Assembly: GCA_947495985.1 (NCBI GenBank) | Contig: CANMBD010000003.1 | Location: 1 to 64,000 of the forward strand | Direction of reading: 5' to 3' | DNA from: an uncultured Sphingomonadaceae bacterium | GTDB lineage: Bacteria; Pseudomonadota; Alphaproteobacteria; Sphingomonadales; Sphingomonadaceae | DNA: 64,000 nucleotides | Part shown: positions 54,471 to 63,118 of the stretch, in pieces | How positions within the stretch are numbered: the first letter of the stretch is position 1 | Layout: every line of letters begins with the position of its first letter | Position numbers and translations under genes: made by a program | Notes under the pieces: generated by a model | Seen by the model: the letters and a program-made list of their open reading frames with translations, nothing else | Databases searched by the model: none | What the model was told of the DNA's origin: nothing

Positions 54471-56127
54471 CCGCAATCGCGGAACCATTCTGACCATATT
54501 GGTCCTGAATGGTTTCGCGCAGGCGGCGGCCATTGGTGGCATCGGTCTGGCGTTGAAGTCCCAGTTTGATGCGATGCAACATACCGCTACCGGTCTGACC
54601 GCTTTGGTTACACCGGCAGCAATCATGGCTGCCCTGGCGTTAGTTATTGCCGCTCTGAAATGGCGCGAACGCATCGACATGGAGAGACTTGGTCAGGACT
54701 ATGTCTTCGAAACGCGGATGCGAATTTTCAGTCATATCAGTGGCATGTCCGCCCAGGGTATTGAGGAGCTTCGCAAAGGTGTCGTGATGCTTCGATTTGT
54801 CAATGATCTGACGGCCCTGCGCCAGTGGATCAGCATGGGTATCGCAAGCGCCATAGTTGCCATGACGATTTTGGTGGGTGCGCTGGCATTTCTAACCGTC
54901 ATCAATCCGATGATCGGGTTGGTTTCTCTGATTGTGATGTTTGTGGGCGCTGCATCCATTTTGCTGACCGGCAAACATGTGGATCATACCATTCGCGAGG
55001 CGCGCCGCCGCCGAGGCAATATCGCCAGCAATATCGCAGAGAAACTCAGCAATATGGTGATGATCCAGGCCTTCGGACAGCGGCGCACAGAGCGCAAGAA
55101 ACTTCGCCGGCAATCGAAGAGCCTGAAAAACGCGATGGTAGCGCGAGCATCTGCGACCGGACTTGTACGCGCTCTGGCCTATCTGGTTACCAGCCTGACA
55201 CTGGTCGCGGCGATGGGTGTCGGTGCCTTTGCGATATATAGTGCAACGGCGACCATGGGAGAAATCGTTGCGGCTTTCGGAATTGTAACGCTTGCCGCCC
55301 CGGCGCTAAGCGGATTTGGGCGATTGTTCGAATACTGGAAAGATGCGGGCGTTGCTCGAGAAAAAATCGGTTCGATATTTCAACGAGGGCCGGCCATTTT
55401 TCCTTCCTCCAGCCGTGAACCCTTGCAGAATATCAAAGGCGAGCTGCGCTTCGAAAATGTTTCTTCGGGAGCTGTCATCCGGGATTTCTCCGCGACAGCC
55501 AGCCCGGGCTCGGTGATCGCCGTCAAAGGAGTTAGCGGCAGTGGTAAGACAACTTTGTTGAGACTAGCGCAACGATTGATCGATCCCGATATCGGCACTA
55601 TCCGGCTGGATGGCCGTGACATATTGTCAATCCGCACCGGCGAATTGCGCAGAACGGTCACGATTGCATCCAGTCTAATGCCGCTGATGCGCGGCACCAT
55701 CTGGTCGAACATAGCCTATGGATGCGTCAAAGCCTCGCCGGAAGATATCCGTCGGGGAGCGCATGAAGCCGGAATAGCAATCGATAATCCCGATGCCGCG
55801 CTGCATTCGGAACGTGCAGTGCATGAGCAGGGCACGAATTTGAGTGCGGGAGAACGCGCGCGCATCATTCTCGCTCGTGCTCTCGTCTGCAATCCAAAGG
55901 TGTTGTTGTTGGACGAACCAGAGCAGAATCTGGATGAACTTGGCATAGCGGCATTACGGAGGGTCATCAGAACCTTTGAAGGTACCGTCATCATGGCCAC
56001 CCATGATCAGCATCTGCTCAGCATGGCGGATGATATCTGGAAGCTCGGCAAGCATCGGGCCCCGGCGCTGGATTACAACCGGCATGATCAAACGAAGCAC
56101 ATCGGCCTTGCCGAACCTTTAAAATAG
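54442..56127 (+). CDS. Fused ABC transporter (permease plus ATPase)
   Basis: 561 residues. A six-TM exporter-type domain covers about 1-300 (segments near 15-35, 55-75, 130-150, 155-175, 240-260 and 270-290). The ATPase domain has GVSGSGKTT (about 357-365), signature LSAGERARIILARAL, Walker B VLLLDEPEQNLDE and H-loop MATHDQ. The type is CydCD/McjD-like and forms a homodimeric exporter. It overlaps the NTPase gene by 29 nt. The cargo is unknown; the adjacent porin and hydrolase suggest a small molecule. Confidence 0.88.
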   Translation: MTAGLPQLVNRNRGTILTILVLNGFAQAAAIGGIGLALKSQFDAMQHTATGLTALVTPAAIMAALALVIAALKWRERIDMERLGQDYVFETRMRIFSHISGMSAQGIEELRKGVVMLRFVNDLTALRQWISMGIASAIVAMTILVGALAFLTVINPMIGLVSLIVMFVGAASILLTGKHVDHTIREARRRRGNIASNIAEKLSNMVMIQAFGQRRTERKKLRRQSKSLKNAMVARASATGLVRALAYLVTSLTLVAAMGVGAFAIYSATATMGEIVAAFGIVTLAAPALSGFGRLFEYWKDAGVAREKIGSIFQRGPAIFPSSSREPLQNIKGELRFENVSSGAVIRDFSATASPGSVIAVKGVSGSGKTTLLRLAQRLIDPDIGTIRLDGRDILSIRTGELRRTVTIASSLMPLMRGTIWSNIAYGCVKASPEDIRRGAHEAGIAIDNPDAALHSERAVHEQGTNLSAGERARIILARALVCNPKVLLLDEPEQNLDELGIAALRRVIRTFEGTVIMATHDQHLLSMADDIWKLGKHRAPALDYNRHDQTKHIGLAEPLK

Positions 56128-56133
56128 AGAGAC

Positions 56134-57030
56134 ATGGATATGGCTTATTTTGAAAAACTCAGAGCAGGGGAAGATGATATCCCCTGTGCCGACATAGGGG
56201 ATAGGGTTCACATCCGCGGGCGCATCATGGCCTTGACCACGCGGGGACCGTGCGGACTTTCCTATTTCATCTATCGCCCGCGGCAGAATTTTGGGCGAGC
56301 CGAGCAGGTAATCTTTTCGATCCATGGCTATACGCGCAACGCGCTGCAACATGCCGTGGTTCTGCAGGAACTGGCGGAAGAAAAGGGTATGACCATCGTC
56401 GTTCCGCATTTCACTCGAAAGAAGTTCCGACGATATCAACAAGTCCGGTCACATGGGCAAAATCCTGCGCCCGACATGGCTTTGATGGAGCTGATCCACG
56501 AACTGCGCGAGATTGAGAATCTTGACCTGTCAACCATCAGGGCAGTTGGCTATTCTGGCGGCGGCCAGTTTCTTCACCGGTTGATCATGCTGCATCCCGA
56601 TCTTGTTGACCGGGCAGTTCTTTTCGCGCCTGGGTGGTACACGATGCCCTATGGCGGTTACCCCTATCCACTTGGGTTTGGAGAGTCCAACAGCCTGGGA
56701 GATCGGCCGCTCTCACTGGACGGGTTCAACAACGCCGAAGTGCTGGTTTTGGTAGGCGACGATGATACAGGCCGCAGCTCCTCGCTCAATCAAGACAAAC
56801 AGATCGATTTTCTGCAAGGTCGCACACGGGTCATCAGAGCCCAGACGTGGGTCAGGGCGATGAATGCGGAACTCCCATCCGGTTGCAGCATCAAGCTGCA
56901 GTTGTTGAAAGGTCTGCGCCACGGGTTTCGCAGGAATTTTGAGACCAAAGGCTATGGTCGCCTCGTTTTCGATCAATTGCTTGATGAAGTCTCGGCACCG
57001 CCGGAAACTGAGGAAGGCCAGAGCTCTTGA
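56134..57030 (+). CDS. Alpha/beta hydrolase
   Basis: 298 residues. The oxyanion region is VIFSIHGYTRNALQHA (59-74), nucleophile elbow G-Y-S141-G-G, probable acid in VLVGDDDTG and the catalytic His in LRHGFRRNF near 279. No signal peptide, so it is cytoplasmic. It resembles PHB-depolymerase/esterase-like hydrolases. It may process a substrate of the adjacent transporter. It lies 6 nt after the ABC gene and overlaps the porin start by 4 nt. Confidence 0.83.
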   Translation: MDMAYFEKLRAGEDDIPCADIGDRVHIRGRIMALTTRGPCGLSYFIYRPRQNFGRAEQVIFSIHGYTRNALQHAVVLQELAEEKGMTIVVPHFTRKKFRRYQQVRSHGQNPAPDMALMELIHELREIENLDLSTIRAVGYSGGGQFLHRLIMLHPDLVDRAVLFAPGWYTMPYGGYPYPLGFGESNSLGDRPLSLDGFNNAEVLVLVGDDDTGRSSSLNQDKQIDFLQGRTRVIRAQTWVRAMNAELPSGCSIKLQLLKGLRHGFRRNFETKGYGRLVFDQLLDEVSAPPETEEGQSS

Positions 57031-58190
57031 AACGGGCACTGGGTTTGTTCGCTGGCGGCCTTGCCAGTTGCTTGCCGACTTCTGCCTTGGCAGGGGAGAT
57101 TAGCGCGGGTTCTGACGGGATTGAACTGGAGTCCGGGGATTTTCGCCTGACCCTGGGAGGGCGACTCCACCTTGACGCAGTGGTTTCCGACAGCGACGTC
57201 ACGAATATTGAGGATGAAGTCGATATACGCCGCTTGCGCTTGGATGCCACGGTCGAGATTGGCGATGACTGGCGTGCGAAATTTGATACCGATGTTGGAG
57301 GCATCTCCACCGGCCTGCGCAATGTCTGGCTTTCCTATGGCGGAATCGACAATCTAACGATCCGGGCAGGAAATTTTACAACACCGTTTCTTGGCGAAAG
57401 ACAAAAAAGCTCCAACAATTTGAAGTTTCTGGAAAGATCGCTGTCGGCGGCGCTGGCCCCGAACTTTCGCGCCGGAGCGTCGGTGACCTATGTTGGCGAC
57501 AACATCGCTGTAACGGCAGCCTATCTTGGCAATGCGATTGATGCAGGGGATGACAGGCAGCCGCGGGAAGATGGCACAAGTCTCGTCGGAAAACTGGTCT
57601 GGGCACCGATCAGAGAGCGCAGCAAAACTCTATTTGCCGCCGCTGCCATTGATCACCGCGATCTAAACGCCGGAGCCCGAACCCGTGTGCGTTCAACGCC
57701 GGAATTTGGTCTCAGCTTCACGCGTCTGATCGACACTGGCAACCTCCGGAATGTGGATGGATATACTAGTATCGCTGTCGAGGGCGGGTTCGCACAGGGG
57801 CCATTTGTTGTATCTGGGCAATATCTACGTCGTTTCAACGATTCCACTGATCTCGGCAATCCCGAATTCTCGGGCGGGTCGTTTGAAGCTGCTTATGTCC
57901 TGACGGGTGAACGGCAGCGGTTCAGTCTGTCGAGCGGAAGCTTCGGAGCAATACGGCCATCCGGAAAATGGGGTGCGGTGGAACTGGCCGCAAGGATAAG
58001 CTTCCTGGACCTTGAGGACGGCCCAGTAACCGGCGGCAAGGAAATGAATATCAGTATGGGCGCCAATTGGTATCTGGGAAAAAATGTGAAAATCGCGCTA
58101 AACTATGTGCACGCAAGGGCCAATCCGGGTCGCTTTGGATTTTCGGAATCCGTTGATGCTTTGGCAACTCGGTTTCAGTTGGCCTTTTAA
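57027..58190 (+). CDS. OprO/OprP-type porin
   Basis: 387 residues. A signal peptide (ALGLFAGGLASCLPTSALA) is followed by a 16-strand-type barrel. The N-terminal LTLGGRLHLDAVV and IRRLRLDATVEIGDDWRAKFDTDVG, then NLTIRAGNFTTPFLGERQKSS, are hallmarks of phosphate-selective porin O/P family proteins. The last strand ends in TRFQLAF with C-terminal Phe. TTG start overlaps the hydrolase stop. Anion selectivity is likely from the family but unproven. Confidence 0.87.
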   Translation: MKRALGLFAGGLASCLPTSALAGEISAGSDGIELESGDFRLTLGGRLHLDAVVSDSDVTNIEDEVDIRRLRLDATVEIGDDWRAKFDTDVGGISTGLRNVWLSYGGIDNLTIRAGNFTTPFLGERQKSSNNLKFLERSLSAALAPNFRAGASVTYVGDNIAVTAAYLGNAIDAGDDRQPREDGTSLVGKLVWAPIRERSKTLFAAAAIDHRDLNAGARTRVRSTPEFGLSFTRLIDTGNLRNVDGYTSIAVEGGFAQGPFVVSGQYLRRFNDSTDLGNPEFSGGSFEAAYVLTGERQRFSLSSGSFGAIRPSGKWGAVELAARISFLDLEDGPVTGGKEMNISMGANWYLGKNVKIALNYVHARANPGRFGFSESVDALATRFQLAF

Positions 58191-58280
58191 AGACAAGGCA
58201 GGAGTGTTTGTCATGCCATATTCACAGGGACAGTCCTATTTTAACATGCTGGTCAGAGCGAATCCCGGAAGGTGGCAAAC

Positions 58281-59930
58281 ATGAATCCCCCGTTTAGTGG
58301 AAGATTTACGCAAATGTTTTCTAACTCGCGCAAATTAAAAATGTCGTTTCGTGTGCGGCTGTTTACGACGCTGGGTGCCCTGCTGATACTTGCCATTTCG
58401 GCCAGCATAGCAAATTTCTACGGCACCACCCGATCCACCCTGTTGTTCGAACGCAACCAACTCGCGAACGATGTCGTCCACAGTTACAGCGAAGCAGCAA
58501 TGCTCACCGAGCGACTGGTAAAAAAAATGACCGTGGCAGTCTATCAACCACCGAACAGTTCGATTGCACATATCACCGAAGTAAAATTGCAGATCCAGAC
58601 GCAACTCGACATGGCCCGGCAAAATATTGCCAAGGAAGTGGAACTGGTCGGAAAAATTGAAGATGAAGCGCAGGAGCTGGAAGAGCTGGCAGGGTTGGAA
58701 AGGCTGATTGGTAGAGCGATCAACCAGTTTGACGAGATTTTGCTGCTCCGAGATTCCGGCCAAACGGAAATGGCCCAGGAACGATTTATCGCCGTTTTGT
58801 CAAGCCAGATTGAAAGCCAATTTTCGGAATCCATCAACGCTCTGCTTGCAGAAGAACGATCGGAAATCAATGAAGCGCAAAGCGATATCGAAGCTCTCGG
58901 CCAACAACTGAAGATTTTCGCCAGCATCATCATCGCACTGGCATTACTTTTCATCCTGCCCGCAGTGCTGCAGCTCGCGCATATCTTCAACCGGTCCATG
59001 AACCAACTGCAGGAAGGCCTGGATAACTACGGGCAGAACCGCTTTGATTACAAAATACCCCATTTGCCGGCGCGCGAATTTGACTATCTGGGGCACCGGT
59101 TCCACCGGATGGCAGAACAGATCGGATCTGCGCAGGAAAAGCTTCTGACTGCCAACGCCGATCTCGAGGCAACAGTTTCTTCGCGCACCGAAGAGCTGGA
59201 ACAGGCCAACAAATCCCTGGTCGAGAAAGATGAAGGCCGGAAAAGGCTATTTGCCGACATCAGTCATGAATTGCGAACACCACTCACTGTCATCCGGGGA
59301 GAGGCCGAGATCAGCCTGAGAGGAAAAAAGAAGACGGCGGAAGAATATGAGTCCAGCCTGCAGCTGATCGTTGATCAAGCCATTCACACTGGGCGCTTGA
59401 TCGACGATTTGCTGTTTGTCGCGCGTTCCCAGGCCGGGGAATTGAAACTGGTCAAAAAGCCGCTGGATATAGTCCGCCTGGTTGAAGAGAAGCACCATGC
59501 ATTCGAAGCGCTTGCGGCCCGCAAGAATATATCAATGGGGATGGAACGGAATGTATCCGGGCTTATCGTTTCAGGAGATCAAGGCCGAATAGGGCAAGTT
59601 CTTGCCATTTTGTTGGACAACGCCATTCGATATGCACCACAGGGCAGCGAGATCTCAATTTTTTTGAATCACTCGCCCGGAGGGATTGCAATTACCGTCG
59701 ACAATGTCTCCGACTCGGTCAGTGAGGAGGATATGCGCTATATTTTCAATCGTTTTTACCGCGGAGGAAATGCCGGAGAAATCGATGAAGGTACCGGATT
59801 GGGGCTCCCGGTTGCGAAGGCCATTGTCGAAGCTCATGATGGGACCATCACCATCGAGCAAAAGGACAATGACATCATCTCGGCGACAGTTGTTTTGCCG
59901 GCAGAAAAGCAGATGAGGGTCGTGTCATGA
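58281..59930 (+). CDS. Sensor histidine kinase
   Basis: 549 residues. TM1 is at about 27-45 and TM2 near 210-235, with a 165-residue periplasmic, mostly helical sensor between them. A coiled coil (about 285-320) leads to the H-box FADISHELRTPLTVIRGE, then N-box DNAIRYAP and G-box GTGLGLPVAKAIV. ATG 58281 has GGAAGG upstream. It overlaps the response-regulator gene by 4 nt. The periplasmic domain may sense the molecule handled by the upstream porin and transporter. Confidence 0.93.
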   Translation: MNPPFSGRFTQMFSNSRKLKMSFRVRLFTTLGALLILAISASIANFYGTTRSTLLFERNQLANDVVHSYSEAAMLTERLVKKMTVAVYQPPNSSIAHITEVKLQIQTQLDMARQNIAKEVELVGKIEDEAQELEELAGLERLIGRAINQFDEILLLRDSGQTEMAQERFIAVLSSQIESQFSESINALLAEERSEINEAQSDIEALGQQLKIFASIIIALALLFILPAVLQLAHIFNRSMNQLQEGLDNYGQNRFDYKIPHLPAREFDYLGHRFHRMAEQIGSAQEKLLTANADLEATVSSRTEELEQANKSLVEKDEGRKRLFADISHELRTPLTVIRGEAEISLRGKKKTAEEYESSLQLIVDQAIHTGRLIDDLLFVARSQAGELKLVKKPLDIVRLVEEKHHAFEALAARKNISMGMERNVSGLIVSGDQGRIGQVLAILLDNAIRYAPQGSEISIFLNHSPGGIAITVDNVSDSVSEEDMRYIFNRFYRGGNAGEIDEGTGLGLPVAKAIVEAHDGTITIEQKDNDIISATVVLPAEKQMRVVS

Positions 59931-60610
59931 GAATCTTGATTGTTGAGGATGATCTGCGCGTGGGCGACTTTCTCAGTCGTGGTCTGAAATCTGAAGGCTA
60001 TGTGGTCAGGCTGATAGACAATGGCATGGCTGGATATCGGGATGCACAAGCCAATGAATATGACGTTATTATTCTGGATTTGATGCTGCCGGACATGTCC
60101 GGGACTCAAATCTGTCAAGCGTTGCGCAGGGAAGGCGTCTCAACGCCCATTATGATGTTGACCGCCATGGATTCGATGAACGACAAAATCACCGGCCTCC
60201 GCATGGGTGCTGATGACTATATGACCAAGCCATTTTCGTTCGACGAGTTGGTTGCGAGGATAGAGGCGTTGGGGCGCCGCTCCATCGGCTATAGCGAGGG
60301 CAACAGCATACTTGAAGTCGATGATCTGAGATTTGATCTCAAATCCGTGCGCGTATGGTGCTGCGACAAAGAGCTGACCTTGACTGACAAAGAGCTTGCA
60401 ATTCTGGAACTTCTGATGAGCAAACCCGGGGACTTGTTCAGTCGCGAACGGATATTGAGCAATGTTTGGGGTATGGATACCGACCCTCTGACCAATGTTG
60501 TCGATGTCTATATCGCCAAGCTGCGTAAGAAAATCGATTGTGACCCCAGCGCACCTCATATCGAAACTGTACGTGGTCGCGGCTATCGGCTTTCCAAGTC
60601 GCGTGGTTGA
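59927..60610 (+). CDS. OmpR-family response regulator
   Basis: 227 residues. The receiver has the acidic pair E7-D8-D9, phosphoacceptor D51 in IILDLMLP, the T in MMLTAMD and K in YMTKPFSF. The C-terminal winged helix (about 128-225) has LTDKELAILELLM and VVDVYIAKLRKKID, then VRGRGYRL. ATGA overlap with the kinase gene. It probably controls this seven-gene unit. Confidence 0.94.
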   Translation: MRILIVEDDLRVGDFLSRGLKSEGYVVRLIDNGMAGYRDAQANEYDVIILDLMLPDMSGTQICQALRREGVSTPIMMLTAMDSMNDKITGLRMGADDYMTKPFSFDELVARIEALGRRSIGYSEGNSILEVDDLRFDLKSVRVWCCDKELTLTDKELAILELLMSKPGDLFSRERILSNVWGMDTDPLTNVVDVYIAKLRKKIDCDPSAPHIETVRGRGYRLSKSRG

Positions 60611-60651
60611 TGCCTTTTCGATAACTTCCGATAAAGAAGCGAGGGCATCAC

Positions 60652-61467
60652 GTGCCTGAAACCCCATTTCGATGCAATCATTGGCTCCGTCTATGCGTAG
60701 TGCTTTGTCTCATTTTCTCGATCAACTTAGTCCCGCAACAGGCCGCCGCATCCGATACCCAAAAGGAGTTTGAGGCACAGGAAATGCTCTTCCTGCTCGA
60801 AGAGGCATATGTCCAGGACAAAGGCGAGTGGCAGATCGGCACATCATTGAGCCAGACACTCGAAGGACCGGACGAAAGGCAATGGGCATTCGAGATTGAA
60901 TATGGCCTGACCGACCGTCTACAATTTTTTGCGGAATTGCCTCTCAGGGATTGCCGGAACGGCGGAATTGGCGATCCTGAAATTGGGTTGGATTACGCTC
61001 TGTTTAAGGACAGCGGTGGCGATATTCCTGAATTCACGGTTGGTGCAGCCCTGTCCGTTCCAGTCGGCGACAATGATAGTGGCCCGGGCAATGGCGGTGT
61101 CGGATATCAACTCAGCGCCCGGCTCAGCAAGGCGCTGACCACGGACTTTTTTGTTCATGCGCTCGCAGAATATGAAGCGGTTCCCAATGCCCGGCAAGAT
61201 GGTGAGGATTTTTCATTGCGTGAATATGCACTGGGAGCAGGATTGGCTTATTCTCCCACAAAAGGGCTATTTCTGGTCGCAGAATATCTGTGGGAAAAGG
61301 AACGCGAAAAGCAGGATGACATCATAGAATCCGAATCCGAACACTTGCTGTCTGCCGGTATTACCCATGAATTCGACAATGACTTATACATCGGCTTGGG
61401 CGGCGCGGTCGGTCTGAATTCCAATGCCGGTTCACAGTTTTTCGCTCTCATGCAATGGGAATTCTAA
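60652..61467 (+). CDS. Outer-membrane beta-barrel protein (MetA-type transporter family)
   Basis: 271 residues. A signal peptide (LRLCVVLCLIFSINLVPQQAAA) is followed by amphipathic strands such as WQIGTSLSQTLEG, WAFEIEYGLTDRLQFFAELPL and FTVGAALSVPVG, ending in FFALMQWEF with terminal Phe. This is the layout of the putative MetA-pathway outer-membrane family. GTG start with GAGGGCATC upstream, 41 nt after the regulator gene, so it probably closes the operon. Function is unknown. Confidence 0.8.
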   Translation: MPETPFRCNHWLRLCVVLCLIFSINLVPQQAAASDTQKEFEAQEMLFLLEEAYVQDKGEWQIGTSLSQTLEGPDERQWAFEIEYGLTDRLQFFAELPLRDCRNGGIGDPEIGLDYALFKDSGGDIPEFTVGAALSVPVGDNDSGPGNGGVGYQLSARLSKALTTDFFVHALAEYEAVPNARQDGEDFSLREYALGAGLAYSPTKGLFLVAEYLWEKEREKQDDIIESESEHLLSAGITHEFDNDLYIGLGGAVGLNSNAGSQFFALMQWEF

Positions 61468-62058
61468 CCCTTGAACTCATTTGCAGGCCAAGTGTTCGTT
61501 TGCTTGATTTTCCGGGGTTCCTAAAGTCCGCTTTCGGGATAAAGCAACCGCTTGGCTAGTGTCTGCTAAGGGCGCTAAGCCGAACATTCTCCTTTCCTTT
61601 AGATGAACTGACATCTTTCCGCAGAGCATTGGAAGCGACCCCGCGCTGGCCGATCGCTATCGCGATCGAAGGTGTTACCATATACTATTGTGACGCCCGT
61701 CCGGAAGCGATTCCGAATTTTCCGTGCTATTCGCTTGGGCGCCCGGAAACGAACTATATCGACATTTACCGTCCTTCCCAGCTCGACCCCGCGGTTCCTA
61801 TTTAGGACACGACCGGCACCACCGGGGAAGATAGATTGCGAAAAGGCGTAGTTGCATTTTTGTATCAGTTGACCGTCGTCCATGGTGATCTTGGAATTTG
61901 ATGGTGCTATCAATCAATAAAGAGCAATTAGCAAAAAAGGGCATGACTCTCGCCATGCCCTTCATTGGCTTCAAGCTGCTATCCTGGTTTTACACTTGAA
62001 GCATGAGGGACCATAGCAGGTGTCGGTCCCTTCGGGGGATCTTGATTGAGGGTCCGCG
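61468..62058. other. Intergenic region with one open plus-strand frame
   Basis: 591 bases. A plus-strand frame is open from 61560 to 61803 and could encode about 80 residues with protein-like content (ALEATPRWPIAIAIEGVTIY, then YSLGRPETNYIDIYRP), but has no ATG, GTG or ribosome binding site. It may be a gene remnant. A minus-strand frame (61599-61913) is Arg-rich and not convincing. Confidence 0.35.
61931..61963 (-). terminator. Rho-independent terminator, minus strand
   Basis: Read on the minus strand, AAGGGCATG and CATGCCC form a 9-bp stem around GCGAGAGT, followed by TTTTTTGC. It lies about 100 nt after the end of the minus-strand gene at 62059-62355 and should end that transcript. Confidence 0.75.
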
Positions 62059-62355
62059 TTATTGGGACGCATTCCAGCGGCGACGCAGCTTTTGCTTATA
62101 GGCCTTTACTTTTTGGCGAACGACTTTTGGCCGGGCGCCGTTGTTCACGGCATTTTTCGCACGGGCATTGAGCTTGCGGTTGATCGCTTTCCAGTTGGGC
62201 CCGCCCGGTTTGGTATCAGAGCGATCGGCGACCGTCTGGGCTGGTGCATTGGATACGGCAATCGGAGCTGGGTCGACCGAAACGGTCTGCTGCTGAGCCA
62301 GCGCAGGTGCCGGGATCAACATAATGGCAACGATCATGATATTGGCTTGTTTCAT
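62059..62355 (-). CDS. Small exported basic protein
   Basis: 98 residues, not recognised. A signal peptide (MKQANIMIVAIMLIPAPALA) precedes a low-complexity part (QQQTVSVDPAPIAVSNAPAQT) and a very basic helical C terminus (NRKLNARAKNAVNNGARPK, then KAYKQKLRRRWNASQ). It is the last gene of the minus-strand set. It may bind nucleic acid or acidic polymers in the periplasm; this is inference from charge. Confidence 0.68.
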   Translation of the reverse strand: MKQANIMIVAIMLIPAPALAQQQTVSVDPAPIAVSNAPAQTVADRSDTKPGGPNWKAINRKLNARAKNAVNNGARPKVVRQKVKAYKQKLRRRWNASQ

Positions 62356-62444
62356 AATCTCTCTCCTGTTTTCTACGGGAAGAAAAGCTGCGGCTGGCCG
62401 ATTGAGTGATAGGATTAGTGCCAGCCGCAGTATATTTCGACGAT

Positions 62445-63020
62445 CTAGCGATCGCGACGAAATCTCCGTGGTTTTGGGTTCTTGACCCGCAATGGTTTGA
62501 TCCGCTTCTTCGGACGGAAACTGGGGTCGCGAGTCACTTGCGTATTGCGCACAATATTACCGTCAACGCGCGACGCATTGTCGAGGCGGTCATAGACAAC
62601 GTCGCCATTTCTGGTCACCGTCCGACCGCGTTCCCGGCTATTCTCGCCGCGCGTGCCGTAGGCGGAATAGTCATATTGATCGCCGCGGCGATTATAGGCC
62701 GAACCGCTGGCTTCAAAGCCATTTTCGGTCCGGTCGCGTTGATAATCGAAGCCGCGTGACCGGCCTTTAAAATCGGTCTGCTGACCACTGGCCGTCCAGC
62801 CGGTTTCGGTGCGTGTGCGGTTATAGTCATGACTTGCGGTTGCGCCATCCGACTTGCGGGTGACATCGCCGTCGACAACAACCGTGCCGGCGCCGTCGCG
62901 GGTAATGGTTTTGGTGCCACTGATCCGGTCATTGTCCACGGTTACCGTTTTGCTGCTTTGGGCCAGCGCCGGGCTGCCAATCAGCAATGCGGCCAGTGGG
63001 TATAACATTATCTTTTTCAT
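62445..63020 (-). CDS. Exported repetitive protein with basic tail
   Basis: About 191 residues. The signal peptide MKKIMLYPLAALLIGSPALA is followed by Thr/Asp-rich beta-type repeats (TVTVDNDRISGTKTITRDG, TVVVDGDVTRKSDG, TRTETGWTASGQQ, RDRTENGFEASGS, TVTRNGDVVYDR) in which a T-x-T/R-x-x-G pattern recurs about every 15-20 residues. The C terminus is basic (RRFRRDR). Function unknown; a surface or periplasmic matrix role is possible. Confidence 0.72.
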   Translation of the reverse strand: MKKIMLYPLAALLIGSPALAQSSKTVTVDNDRISGTKTITRDGAGTVVVDGDVTRKSDGATASHDYNRTRTETGWTASGQQTDFKGRSRGFDYQRDRTENGFEASGSAYNRRGDQYDYSAYGTRGENSRERGRTVTRNGDVVYDRLDNASRVDGNIVRNTQVTRDPSFRPKKRIKPLRVKNPKPRRFRRDR

Positions 63021-63118
63021 CTTACTCTCCATACTCCATTCAGTCGCAGCTTCTTTGCCGCTCCTGACTGTTCAACGCAGGAGGATGAAAAACCCTTCGA
63101 AAATTTTTGTGATCAGCC

